Under the pieces are notes generated by a model, which saw only the letters and a list, made by a program, of their open reading frames with translations, did not search any database and was not told the origin of the DNA. A stretch of 14,085 bases of DNA from an uncultured Eubacteriales bacterium. GTDB taxonomy: Bacteria; Bacillota; Clostridia; Oscillospirales; CAG-382. The stretch lies in contig CAKSDR010000032.1 in the NCBI GenBank assembly GCA_934446095.1, forward strand, positions 1 through 14,085, read 5' to 3'. Shown here piece by piece: positions 7,069 through 14,085 of the stretch. How positions within the stretch are numbered: the first letter of the stretch is position 1; each line of letters starts with the position of its first letter. Made by a program: the position numbers and the translations under genes.

Positions 7069-8130
7069 ATGGCGCCTCGGCTTAGCGTTATTGTTCCGGT
7101 TTATAATGTTGAAAAATTTTTACATAAGTGCGTGACAAGCATTTTGAATCAGACATATAAGGATTTTGAACTGATATTGGTTGATGACGCTTCCAAGGAT
7201 TCAAGCGGTGAGATATGCGATAGTTATGCCGAAAAATATAGTTTTGTAAAGTCGATACATAACGAGCATAAAGGACCGCTTTATACGAGAAAAACAGGTT
7301 TTTTGAATGCTTCCGGAGAGTATATTTCATATATTGACGGCGATGATTACATTGATCCTTATATGTATGAATATATGATGAAAAAAATAACCGAATATGA
7401 CGCTGATATTTGTGCCTGCGACATAATGCTTGAATTTGAAAATCAAAAAATTCCGCTTCACAGGAGTATTCCGGGCGGATACTACGACAGAAAAATGATG
7501 GAAAAGGAAGTATATCCGTACATGCTTTTCTTTCCCAAATCAAATCTGCCGGGCTTTTCTCCGAGTCTTTGCAATAAAATTATACGACGCTCTGTCTTGG
7601 AAAAGGTAATCATTGAAACAAATGAGAAAATTTATTACGGCGAAGACGCAGTGTGTTCTTATCCGTGCATGCTTGACGCTGAAAGTTTGTATGTTACAAA
7701 GGATAAATTCTTCTATATATACAGGCAGACGAAAAATTCGATGTCGCGTGACTATGACAGACACCTTATGAAAAAACTTCCGATATTGATAGATATTCTT
7801 GACAAAGAGTTTGAAAAAAGAAATTTTGACGGAAGAATGCAGGGTAAGTGTTATGCTGTGCTGCAACTTATATTTTGTATTAGAAACGAGTTGCTTTTCA
7901 ATAAAGAAAAGCATCTGCATCAAAAAATAAAAGAACTAAAAAAATACATATCGTCTCCGAGATTCAAAGAGGCTATCGGAAACGCCGGGAAGAAAATTAC
8001 CGACAAACAGTTAAAATTTAAAGTATTTCTTTTGAAAACAAGACAGTTACGGTTATTGTATATATTATTTTATATTAAAGAAAAAATTCTGTTGTTAAGG
8101 AGATGTGACAATGAAAAAACGGAACAATAA
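7069..8130 (+). CDS. Glycosyltransferase family 2 (GT-A fold)
   Basis: A 353-residue GT2 transferase. LSVIVPVYNVEKFLHKCV opens the GT-A domain, with VDDASKD at 38-44, GPLYTRKTGFLNASGEY at about 68-84 and IDGDDYI (the DxD metal site) at 88-94. A YYGEDAV segment near 187-193 carries the catalytic acidic pair. The C-terminal third is lysine-rich with a hydrophobic patch (RLLYILFYIKEKILLL), suggesting peripheral membrane contact. The frame extends upstream to a TTG at 7054, but AAAGGAG at 7057-7063 is a ribosome site placed for the ATG at 7069, so that start is used. The end overlaps the flippase start by 20 bp. It resembles the GT2 at 3046 only at family level, and its sugar specificity is unknown. 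Confidence 0.91.
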   Translation: MAPRLSVIVPVYNVEKFLHKCVTSILNQTYKDFELILVDDASKDSSGEICDSYAEKYSFVKSIHNEHKGPLYTRKTGFLNASGEYISYIDGDDYIDPYMYEYMMKKITEYDADICACDIMLEFENQKIPLHRSIPGGYYDRKMMEKEVYPYMLFFPKSNLPGFSPSLCNKIIRRSVLEKVIIETNEKIYYGEDAVCSYPCMLDAESLYVTKDKFFYIYRQTKNSMSRDYDRHLMKKLPILIDILDKEFEKRNFDGRMQGKCYAVLQLIFCIRNELLFNKEKHLHQKIKELKKYISSPRFKEAIGNAGKKITDKQLKFKVFLLKTRQLRLLYILFYIKEKILLLRRCDNEKTEQ

Positions 8131-9655
8131 GTTTGTTCGCGGCGGTTGCACCGGCATTAAAAATCAGGCGCGTGCAAATATTTTTGTTTCTGTTTTATAT
8201 CAATTTATTTCAGCGGTATGTTCTCTTATTCTTCCGAGATTCATTTTGCTTTATTTCGGTTCCGATGTAAACGGAATTTTGCAGTCAATAAGCCAGTTGC
8301 TGACTTATACGGTGATTATTGAAGGCGGAATAGGCGGACTTGTAATTGCTTCGTTTTACAGACCGCTTGCATTTTCGGATGAAAAGGCCGTATCCGATAT
8401 CTTTAACAACGCAAAAGATTTTTTTGCTAAAATTTCTTATATTTATATCGGACTTGTGGCTGTAATTGCCGTTTTTGTCAAAAAGGTGATCCGCACCGAT
8501 TTTGATTTTTGGTACGTAAGTTTGCTTGCAGTTGTGCTTGGAATAAATTATTATTTTAACTACTATTTCGCCCTTGCCCATAGGATGCTTATGCGTGCGG
8601 ATCAGAAAATAAGGATAATACAAGGCGTTCAATGCATAACGCTGATATTTAATACTGTTATTTGTGCTCTTGCGATGAAGTTCGGAGCCGGGATACATGT
8701 TGTGAAAATTATAAGTACTCTTATTTTTCTTGTAAATCCCATTGTATTCAGAATATATGTAAAAAAACATTATAATATCAGTAAAAAAATATTTGATAAA
8801 AACCGTGAACTTCCAAAAAAGCGCGACGGTATGGTGCATCATATCGCGTTTTTTGTTCATATGAACACTGACATTGTAATTCTTTCTGTCTTTAGCGGAA
8901 CAAGAGAAGTGTCGGTGTACTCAGTATATAATTCAATTATATATACGATAGAAAGTTTTTTTATGGCAATATCGGACGGAATATCGGCGTCGATAGGAAA
9001 TTTAATAGTTAAAGACGAAAAAGATGCGCTTAATAACTATTTTGAACTGTATCAGACAATGAATACATTTCTTGCGACATTTTTCTGTATAGCCGAGGCT
9101 ATACTTATTGTTCCGTTTGTCAGCATATATACGAAAGGGGTAACCGATGCTGATTATATCAGGCCCATGTTTTCATATATTGCAATTGCGGCGCAGTGGT
9201 TTTTCTGCATAAGAATTCCTTGCAGCAGCGTTATAAACGCGGCAGGGCATTACCGGCAGACCTCAATCGGCGCATATATCGAGGCCATATTGAATATATG
9301 TATTTCTCTTGCTTTGGTACGCAATTTCGGGCTTTGCGGAATTGCTTTCGGAACTGCGGCAGCAATGATGGCAAGGACGATATATATGGCTTGGTATTTA
9401 TCAAAAGAACTGCTCTTCAGAAAGATGAAAATTTTTGTAAAAGACACTTTATTAAATGCGGCTTTTGCAATAGTTTTTGTTTATCTTGCAAAAAAAGCGG
9501 CAAATTTTGCGCCGGATAATATATTTTCGTGGTTTTTATACGCCGCTGCGGTAAGTGCGGCAACAATTGCGGGACTTGTACTTTTTAACCTTATGTTAAA
9601 AAGACGGGAAGTCATTTTTGTATTCAAAAATTTTAGGCACAGCGGGCCACAATAA
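8111..9655 (+). CDS. Wzx-like polysaccharide flippase (MOP/PST superfamily)
   Basis: A 514-residue polytopic protein with about 12-14 hydrophobic helices across its length, the size and layout of oligosaccharide flippases of the MOP superfamily. The N-terminal part has NIFVSVLYQFISAVCSLILP and FGSDVNGILQSISQLLTY, then IIEGGIGGLVIASFYRPL, a pattern typical of the PST branch. FFVHMNTDIVILSVF at mid-length is also characteristic. It should move the undecaprenyl-linked repeat unit from the inner to the outer membrane face. AAGGAG at 8097-8102 is 8 bp before the ATG at 8111, which overlaps the preceding gene by 20 bp; the in-frame GTG at 8105 is too close to that site. It is the last gene of the locus before a palindromic terminator. 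Confidence 0.9.
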   Translation: MKKRNNKFVRGGCTGIKNQARANIFVSVLYQFISAVCSLILPRFILLYFGSDVNGILQSISQLLTYTVIIEGGIGGLVIASFYRPLAFSDEKAVSDIFNNAKDFFAKISYIYIGLVAVIAVFVKKVIRTDFDFWYVSLLAVVLGINYYFNYYFALAHRMLMRADQKIRIIQGVQCITLIFNTVICALAMKFGAGIHVVKIISTLIFLVNPIVFRIYVKKHYNISKKIFDKNRELPKKRDGMVHHIAFFVHMNTDIVILSVFSGTREVSVYSVYNSIIYTIESFFMAISDGISASIGNLIVKDEKDALNNYFELYQTMNTFLATFFCIAEAILIVPFVSIYTKGVTDADYIRPMFSYIAIAAQWFFCIRIPCSSVINAAGHYRQTSIGAYIEAILNICISLALVRNFGLCGIAFGTAAAMMARTIYMAWYLSKELLFRKMKIFVKDTLLNAAFAIVFVYLAKKAANFAPDNIFSWFLYAAAVSAATIAGLVLFNLMLKRREVIFVFKNFRHSGPQ

Positions 9656-9674
9656 GAAAAAAGTTAAAATATTG

Positions 9675-9712
9675 CAAAAACGCCGTAAGTCATATGACTT
9701 ACGGCGTTTTTG
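9675..9712. terminator. Bidirectional terminator, 38-bp perfect palindrome
   Basis: A perfect inverted repeat is centred at 9693/9694 (CATATG). GC-rich CGCCGTAAGT arms are flanked by A5 on the left and T5 on the right, so it forms a hairpin with a T tract on either strand. It sits 19 bp after the flippase stop and 18 bp beyond the stop of the convergent regulator gene, so it probably ends both transcripts. Confidence 0.92.
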
Positions 9713-9730
9713 ATTTTTAATAATGTAAAG

Positions 9731-10816
9731 TTAATATTTTGTGGGTTTCAAAGTAAGATATTTTTTTACCATAAGGGCAACTTTAAATGTTATTGCATGT
9801 TCAAATTCACGAAGGTCAAGTCCTGTCAGTTTCTTGATTTTTTCAAGTCTGTAAACAAGTGTATTTCTATGTACAAACAGTTTTCTCGACGTTTCGGAAA
9901 CGTTAAGATTGTTTTCAAAGAATGCCTGAATTGTCATAAGTGTTTCTCTGTCAAGACTTTCAAGCGAGCCGTTTTTAAATACTTCATGCAAAAACATTTC
10001 GCAAAGCGTTGTCGGCAACTGATAAATAAGTCTTCCTATACCAAGATTTTCGTAACTTATAATATTTTTTTCCGTATCGAAAACCTTTCCGACTTCAATT
10101 GCAACCTGCGCTTCTTTAAAAGAACGGGCAAGGTCTTTGATATTCTCGGCAATTGTTCCTATGCCTATCGTAACTTTCTGGAAAAATTCCGAACTTGCAG
10201 TATCGACAATTGAACGCGCAATTTTTTCAAGCGATTTTTCCTCGCAGTTGGGGCGCACTTCCTTTACAAGGACAATATCGTTTTCTCCGAGGCTTATAAC
10301 ATAATCCTTGTTTTTCTCCGGAAAAATATTTTTCATTATGTCATAAGGCAAAACGTCGGAAACACCGTCAAAACGAACAAGGAAGACAACTCTTGTAATA
10401 TCGCTGTTAAAGTGAAGTTCTTTCGCCTTTATATAAATATCGCTCGGAAGAATGTTGTCAAGAATGATATTTTTTATAAAACTTGACTTGTCATATTTTT
10501 CATCATACAAAATTTTGATATTGCTGAGAGAAACTGCAAGAACTGCTGAAATGTTATATGCGTTTTTGTCGTCGCCTTCAACCATGATTATATATTCGAT
10601 TTTTGCATGCGAGCCTACAGGGCGGAACGTAAAGCCGTCTTTAACATAGGTTTCCATGGAATATGAAATTCCGTCAATAATGTCCTGCCTGTTTTCACCG
10701 ATACTTATAAGGTCGCTGCAGGCAATTACGGTACCTGTTTCATCAATAATGCCTATTGTGCGGTCAACCGCTTCTTTCATCTGATGAATTATACCCTGGA
10801 ACAATCGGTTAGACAT
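9731..10816 (-). CDS. CdaR/PucR-family transcriptional regulator
   Basis: The 361-residue protein has the layout of CdaR-type (sugar diacid) regulators. An N-terminal ligand-sensing region, with EAVDRTIGIIDETGTVIACS at about 15-34 followed by SDLISIGE, is PAS-like or diacid-recognition-like. A middle GGDEF-like region spans about 135-255, with VTIGIG at 215-220 and SFKEAQVAIEVG at about 232-243. The C-terminal PucR helix-turn-helix lies at about 291-350 (NLNVSETSRKLFVHRNTLVY, then RLEKIKKLTGLDL). AAGGGAG, lying inside the last codons of the gene upstream, serves the ATG at 10816, and the gap is 4 bp, so translation is probably coupled. No sugar-acid catabolic genes are nearby, so its ligand and targets are unknown. 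Sugar diacid sensing is known for the family but not shown here. Confidence 0.88.
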   Translation of the reverse strand: MSNRLFQGIIHQMKEAVDRTIGIIDETGTVIACSDLISIGENRQDIIDGISYSMETYVKDGFTFRPVGSHAKIEYIIMVEGDDKNAYNISAVLAVSLSNIKILYDEKYDKSSFIKNIILDNILPSDIYIKAKELHFNSDITRVVFLVRFDGVSDVLPYDIMKNIFPEKNKDYVISLGENDIVLVKEVRPNCEEKSLEKIARSIVDTASSEFFQKVTIGIGTIAENIKDLARSFKEAQVAIEVGKVFDTEKNIISYENLGIGRLIYQLPTTLCEMFLHEVFKNGSLESLDRETLMTIQAFFENNLNVSETSRKLFVHRNTLVYRLEKIKKLTGLDLREFEHAITFKVALMVKKYLTLKPTKY

Positions 10817-10820
10817 AAAA

Positions 10821-11573
10821 TCACGCTCCCTTAATTAATTTTATAGTGTAAAAAATAGCGGCAGCTGCGAATTGCGCGATAAGAACAATCCAGCATGTAA
10901 ATGAAGATATAAGTGAGAAAACGTTTGAAAATACTATAAGAAAAACGGTAATCAAAAATGAAAAATATGTCAAATAATATGTTTTTTTCATTTTTTCATT
11001 GCCTTTTATATCGTTTTTAAAGGTATTGTAATTGTAAATGCATGCCGCAATCGACGCACATAATGCCAGAATTTTAAAGATTACACCTGATACTCCGGAC
11101 ACCGAGAACAAATAAAGCGATACTGCAAAAATGGCATTTGCGGCTGTGAAAACAAAAAAGTCTTTTTTATATATATAGTATATAAAATACAAGAGCGCAA
11201 GAATAACCGTTGCGGCAAGAATTAATTTTGCGTTGAATCTTTTCGAGAGCAGATAATACATCGAAATTAAGAAAACATATGCAATGACTGCAACAAAATT
11301 TATACTTGAAATTGTTCTCAAAGATTCGTCAACTTTCTTTTTTTTGTTCGAAATGAACCATACAAGACTTAAAATCAGCAAAGCGGATATGATGCCGATA
11401 TATATGGGATTTCTGCATAATTTCCAAAATGCAAGTTCGGTATGTGTGCCGGAGAATTTCAAAATAGAAATAATAGCGGCAAAGGCAAGTATAAATACGC
11501 ATGACATTTTAAATGTAATAATATCCTGCCTGTACTTTTTAATCTCTTTTTTAGACATATTGTTTTCTGACAA
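10821..11573 (-). CDS. Unrecognised integral membrane protein, eight predicted helices
   Basis: The 250-residue product has a short basic N-terminus (about 20 residues) and eight hydrophobic segments at about 21-39, 56-75, 90-109, 116-135, 139-157, 162-181, 199-219 and 223-243. Short basic loops (NKKKKVDE, IYKKDFF, GNEKMKKTYY) should face the cytoplasm. No family motif is recognised. The frame opens further upstream at a GTG (11589-11591). A CTCCT site at 11582-11586 (AGGAG on this strand) is 8 nt before the TTG at 11571-11573, so that rare start is preferred; an ATG at 11556 lies too far from it. The gene is 36 bp after rsmE and 4 bp before the regulator gene, so it is operonic. A structural or regulatory partnership with the regulator is speculation. 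Confidence 0.8.
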   Translation of the reverse strand: MSENNMSKKEIKKYRQDIITFKMSCVFILAFAAIISILKFSGTHTELAFWKLCRNPIYIGIISALLILSLVWFISNKKKKVDESLRTISSINFVAVIAYVFLISMYYLLSKRFNAKLILAATVILALLYFIYYIYKKDFFVFTAANAIFAVSLYLFSVSGVSGVIFKILALCASIAACIYNYNTFKNDIKGNEKMKKTYYLTYFSFLITVFLIVFSNVFSLISSFTCWIVLIAQFAAAAIFYTIKLIKGA

Positions 11574-11609
11574 AATCAACACTCCTAACACAAATAAATA
11601 TAATAAATA

Positions 11610-12368
11610 TCAATCAAGATTTCCGGTATGGAACATTAATGAAGAAAGTACGCATATCGGTGCGGTTTCAGTTCTCAGTATTCTTTTTCCGAGCCCGATT
11701 CCCCGGACTCCAGATTTTTCCGCTGACATAATTTCGCTTTGCGAAATGCCGCCTTCGGGTCCTACAAAGAAAGAAATCGACTCAGTCTTTCCGATTATAA
11801 ATTTTTCACTAAGATAATTTCTCAGCGAAAGATTTTTCTCGCCTTCATAGCATATAAAGTATAAATCGCTTTTTTTCATAAGATTTATGGCATCGCAAAA
11901 GGAAACCGGAGAAAGAACCTTCGGCACTTTACCTCTTCCGGATTGCATGGATGCCTCGCTGCAGATTCTGTTCCATCGCTCCACCTTTTTTTCAAGAGTT
12001 TTGCCGTCGGGTCTCGAAATGCATCTTTCGGAAATAACAGGCACAACTTCGCAAATGCCGAGTTCGGTGCATTTTTGAAGTATAAGTTCAAACTTATCTC
12101 CCTTGGGAAGCGCCTGAAAAAGTGTAACGCGTACAGAAGGTTCGGATTTCGAAACCGATGTTGATAAAACACAAAGATGTACGACGCCGCCGTCGAAACC
12201 GGAAATTTCGCAATTGTATTCGATATTTTGATTGTCGCACAGCACAACCTTTTCACCGGCAGACATTCTGAGCGATTTTGAAATATGCACGGCATCGTTT
12301 CCGAAAATACTTATTTTGCTGCGATCTGCATTGTCAAAGTTTTCGCTGCTGATAAAAAATCTTGGCAT
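11610..12368 (-). CDS. rsmE: 16S rRNA (uracil1498-N3)-methyltransferase
   Basis: The 252-residue protein matches RsmE, a SPOUT-class enzyme that methylates N3 of U1498 in 16S rRNA using S-adenosylmethionine. The N-terminal PUA-like domain covers about 1-70 (MPRFFI at the start, HISKSLRMSAGEKV near 28-41). The SPOUT domain follows, with ALPKGDKFELILQKCTELGI at 86-105, FFVGPEGGIS at 200-209 and the knot-forming LGKRILRTETAP at 226-237, all highly characteristic. Length is normal for the family. AAGGATAG just before the ATG is its ribosome site. It lies 32 bp after prmA, a pairing also seen in Bacillus and many Firmicutes. Confidence 0.96.
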   Translation of the reverse strand: MPRFFISSENFDNADRSKISIFGNDAVHISKSLRMSAGEKVVLCDNQNIEYNCEISGFDGGVVHLCVLSTSVSKSEPSVRVTLFQALPKGDKFELILQKCTELGICEVVPVISERCISRPDGKTLEKKVERWNRICSEASMQSGRGKVPKVLSPVSFCDAINLMKKSDLYFICYEGEKNLSLRNYLSEKFIIGKTESISFFVGPEGGISQSEIMSAEKSGVRGIGLGKRILRTETAPICVLSSLMFHTGNLD

Positions 12369-12400
12369 AAACTATCCTTAATTTTTATTAATAGTATTTG

Positions 12401-13381
12401 TCAAACTGATAAAATTATAGCGGACCATCCGTCTTTTTCGGCAATATCTTTGATTTTAAAGCCGCACGACTCGAAAGTTTTTCTAACTTCATCCGTACGT
12501 TCGGATATGATTCCCGAAATTACGATTTTGCCGCCGTCTGCCAAAAGGTTCAAAAGAATGGGCGCCATCTCTTTCAGCACGTCGGCAACGATGTTTGCCG
12601 CGATAAGGTCATATTTTCGGTCCGAAATTTTCGAAAGAAGGGAAGCGTCGGAGAGAATATTTCCTATTAATATCCGATACTTTTTATCCGGAATTTTGTT
12701 TAAAACGAAATTTTCTTTTGCGACTTTTGCGGAATTTTCTTCGATATCTATCGCCGTTACATGTTCCGCGCCGAGTTTGCATGCGGCAACGCCGAGTATT
12801 CCCGAACCGCATCCGACATCCAAAATCATACGCGGCGCCGCAGAACCGCCCTCAAAGCAACTTTCTATAGCCGCAAGACATAACTGCGTTGTGGCGTGGG
12901 AACCTGTGCCGAAAGATGAGGAAGGGTCAATTTCGATAACCGTTTTTGTTTCGCTCCCGTCTGAGGATTCCCATGACGGTTTTATTAAAAGATTCCTGCC
13001 GACGTTTAAGGGTTTGAAATATTTTTTCCAGTTGTTTTTCCAATCCTCGTTTTCGATAAGCGAAGAATCTATCGACAGAGCGCCGAATTTTTGCGCATTG
13101 TCGTTTTTCTTAAGAAGAGCGATATCTGCTTTTATGTCGTCAAGGACTTTCTGTCCTTCGGGAGAATTTTCAAGGTAAAACGTAACCGTAGTTTCGCAGT
13201 TTTTAAGTTCGAGAAGAGAATCTTCGATATAATCCCAGCAAATTCGGTTGTCTGCCAAAAAATCGCAGAAATCTTTGCTGTCCATGACTGTGTACCCGGT
13301 TACTCCGTGAAGTATAATAATTCCGGAAACAGGTTCAATACCGTCGCCGGTTGTTTTTACAGTGACTTCAATCCAGTTCAT
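12401..13381 (-). CDS. prmA: Ribosomal protein L11 methyltransferase
   Basis: The 326-residue protein matches PrmA, which trimethylates ribosomal protein L11 with S-adenosylmethionine. The N-terminal substrate-recognition domain covers about 1-105. The hallmark linker NEDWKNNWKKYFKP is at 111-124. The Rossmann methyltransferase domain follows, with PSSSFGTGSHATTQLCL at 153-169, motif I DVGCGSGILG at 188-197, the acidic ribose-binding AIDIEENS at 210-217 and AANIVADVL at 261-269. The frame is open further upstream to 13474, but GGAAAGG just before the ATG at 13381, the family-typical MNWIEV start and the promoter placement all fix this start. At 326 residues it is slightly longer than the usual 300-315. 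It is the first gene of the - strand operon. Confidence 0.96.
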   Translation of the reverse strand: MNWIEVTVKTTGDGIEPVSGIIILHGVTGYTVMDSKDFCDFLADNRICWDYIEDSLLELKNCETTVTFYLENSPEGQKVLDDIKADIALLKKNDNAQKFGALSIDSSLIENEDWKNNWKKYFKPLNVGRNLLIKPSWESSDGSETKTVIEIDPSSSFGTGSHATTQLCLAAIESCFEGGSAAPRMILDVGCGSGILGVAACKLGAEHVTAIDIEENSAKVAKENFVLNKIPDKKYRILIGNILSDASLLSKISDRKYDLIAANIVADVLKEMAPILLNLLADGGKIVISGIISERTDEVRKTFESCGFKIKDIAEKDGWSAIILSV

Positions 13382-13433
13382 AATGACCTTTCCTGAAAAA
13401 GTTTTTTGACTATAAATATTAATATCATAAAAT

Positions 13434-13462
13434 ATTTTACATTTTTTTGTGCAAAATGTCAA
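13434..13462 (-). promoter_or_regulatory. Sigma-A promoter of the prmA operon
   Basis: On the - strand a perfect TTGACA (13457-13462) is followed by a 17-bp spacer and TAAAAT (13434-13439), five of six bases of the -10 consensus. Transcription should start near 13427, leaving about 45 nt before the prmA ATG. No riboswitch-sized leader exists. Confidence 0.85.
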
Positions 13463-13556
13463 GAGAAAAAGCAATCTTTTTTATGAAAAACATATATAAA
13501 ATTTCAAAAAAATTGTTCAAATAGTATAAATTATGTTTTTTTGCGCATATATATTT

Positions 13557-13586
13557 TTCACAAATCGGAACGATTAATAATATACT
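13557..13586 (+). promoter_or_regulatory. Sigma-A promoter of the dapA-like gene
   Basis: TTCACA (13557-13562) and TATACT (13581-13586) each match five of six consensus bases, with an 18-bp spacer. Transcription would begin near 13593, leaving about 28 nt to the ATG. That is too short for a lysine riboswitch or T-box leader, so any lysine control must act differently. Confidence 0.7.
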
Positions 13587-13620
13587 TATATTAAACATTG
13601 AAATGCGGCAGGTTTAAATC

Positions 13621-14085
13621 ATGAAGAATATAATTTTTTCCGGCGCATGCACGGCTCTTATAACGCCGTTTTGCTCCGGCAGGATAGATTATGAAAATTT
13701 TGCGAAAATCATAGAAAATCAAATAGAGTCGGGCATTGACGCACTGCTTTTCTGCGGGACGACGGGCGAATGCGCGACTCTTTCCGATATTGAAAAAAGA
13801 GATATTTTTACTTTCGCGGCAAATAAAATACAAAAAAGAGTAAAAATGATTGCCGGCACCGGCAGCAACGACACGAAAAAGGCGGGAGAACTTTCAAAAT
13901 TTGCAGGCGATATAGGCGCCGACGCCGTTCTTGTCGTTACTCCATACTATAACAAGACCTCGCAGGAAGGTCTGTTAAAGCATTACTTTACAATTGCCGA
14001 CGGTATCGATATTCCGCTGATTGTGTATAACGTGCCGACGAGGACGGGAATTGATATAAAGCCGGATACATATAAAAAACTTTCG
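13621..14085 (+). CDS. dapA: 4-hydroxy-tetrahydrodipicolinate synthase, 3' end outside window
   Basis: The first 155 residues of a DapA/NAL-superfamily aldolase are present; the family is usually about 290-300 residues long, so roughly half is visible. The enzyme condenses pyruvate with aspartate semialdehyde through a lysine Schiff base in lysine and diaminopimelate synthesis. Visible marks are ALITPF at 12-17, FCGTTGECATLS at 44-55 (the Thr-Thr pair of the catalytic proton relay), AGTGSNDT at 78-85, VVTPYYNK at 105-112 and VYNVPTRTG at 135-143, with the family tyrosine and arginine. The Schiff-base lysine lies beyond the window edge. GGCAGG at 13607-13612 is 8 bp before the ATG. Other members of the superfamily (such as N-acetylneuraminate lyase) share parts of this pattern, but GTTGE plus YNVPTRTG favours DapA. 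Confidence 0.92.
   Translation, partial: MKNIIFSGACTALITPFCSGRIDYENFAKIIENQIESGIDALLFCGTTGECATLSDIEKRDIFTFAANKIQKRVKMIAGTGSNDTKKAGELSKFAGDIGADAVLVVTPYYNKTSQEGLLKHYFTIADGIDIPLIVYNVPTRTGIDIKPDTYKKLS

Larger units (their letters stand above)
13382..13620. other. Divergent intergenic promoter region
   Basis: This 239-bp A/T-rich stretch separates the - strand prmA operon from the + strand dapA-like gene. It holds one sigma-A-like promoter for each direction, with about 94 bp between their -35 hexamers. No RNA gene, terminator, riboswitch fold or convincing operator palindrome was seen. Confidence 0.75.

Noticed and set aside
8285..8860. 191-residue open frame on the - strand
   Set aside because: It lies wholly inside the flippase gene, has an ill-assorted aromatic, lysine-rich composition and no family motif. 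It is a shadow of the real + strand gene.
9710..10213. 167-residue open frame on the + strand, rich in Phe, Lys and Cys
   Set aside because: It is antisense to the C-terminal part of the regulator gene, including the DNA-binding domain. The composition is typical of a reversed A/T-rich reading frame.
12285..13178. 297-residue open frame on the + strand
   Set aside because: It is antisense to the firm prmA and rsmE genes, whose motifs are unmistakable, and it shows no recognisable domain or operon context of its own.
13382..13474. Longer prmA reading with 31 extra N-terminal residues
   Set aside because: The extension would begin upstream of the predicted transcription start near 13427 and lacks a ribosome site. 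The ATG at 13381 has one and gives the standard PrmA N-terminus.
13502..13530. TTTCAA-N17-TATAAA as a second promoter for the dapA-like gene
   Set aside because: The -35 match is only three of six bases, and the TTCACA/TATACT pair nearer the gene is clearly better.

Overview
The window looks like the chromosome of a low-to-moderate G+C Firmicute, most likely an uncultured gut- or rumen-type member of the Clostridia. The reasons are A/T-rich coding sequence, strong GGAGG-type ribosome binding sites, an S-layer-homology (SLH) surface protein, and a prmA-rsmE pair beside a CdaR/PucR-type regulator. No rRNA, tRNA, CRISPR array, insertion sequence, phage gene or integration site was seen.

Positions 1-9655 (+ strand) are the 3' part of a cell-surface glycan locus. 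In order it holds the C-terminal end of a membrane protein, a polysaccharide pyruvyl transferase, an undecaprenyl-phosphate sugar phosphotransferase (priming enzyme), a GT4, a GT2 and a second GT4 glycosyltransferase, and a secreted SLH protein followed by a hairpin terminator. After that come a hexapeptide-repeat acetyltransferase, a second GT2 and a Wzx-like flippase. This is the logic of a Wzx-type pathway: prime the lipid carrier, extend with about four sugars, decorate with acetyl and pyruvyl groups, and flip across the membrane. A Wzy-type polymerase is not visible and, if present, lies upstream. SLH domains are known to bind pyruvylated cell-wall polymers, so a pyruvyl transferase and an SLH protein in one locus suggest that the locus may build the ligand for its own surface protein.

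Positions 9656-9730 hold a perfect 38-bp palindrome that probably ends transcription from both sides.

Positions 9731-13381 (- strand) form an apparent four-gene operon, read right to left: prmA (L11 methyltransferase), rsmE (16S rRNA m3U1498 methyltransferase), an unrecognised eight-helix membrane protein and a CdaR/PucR-family regulator. A near-consensus sigma-A promoter lies in front of prmA.

Positions 13382-13620 are a divergent A/T-rich promoter region. Position 13621 to the window end is the 5' part of a dapA-like gene (4-hydroxy-tetrahydrodipicolinate synthase), which runs off the window.

All family calls were made by reading motifs by eye; no database search was run. Nothing seen requires a wholly new type of system. 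The most interesting items are the SLH/pyruvylation link, the unusual SLH protein and the unknown membrane protein in the prmA-rsmE operon.
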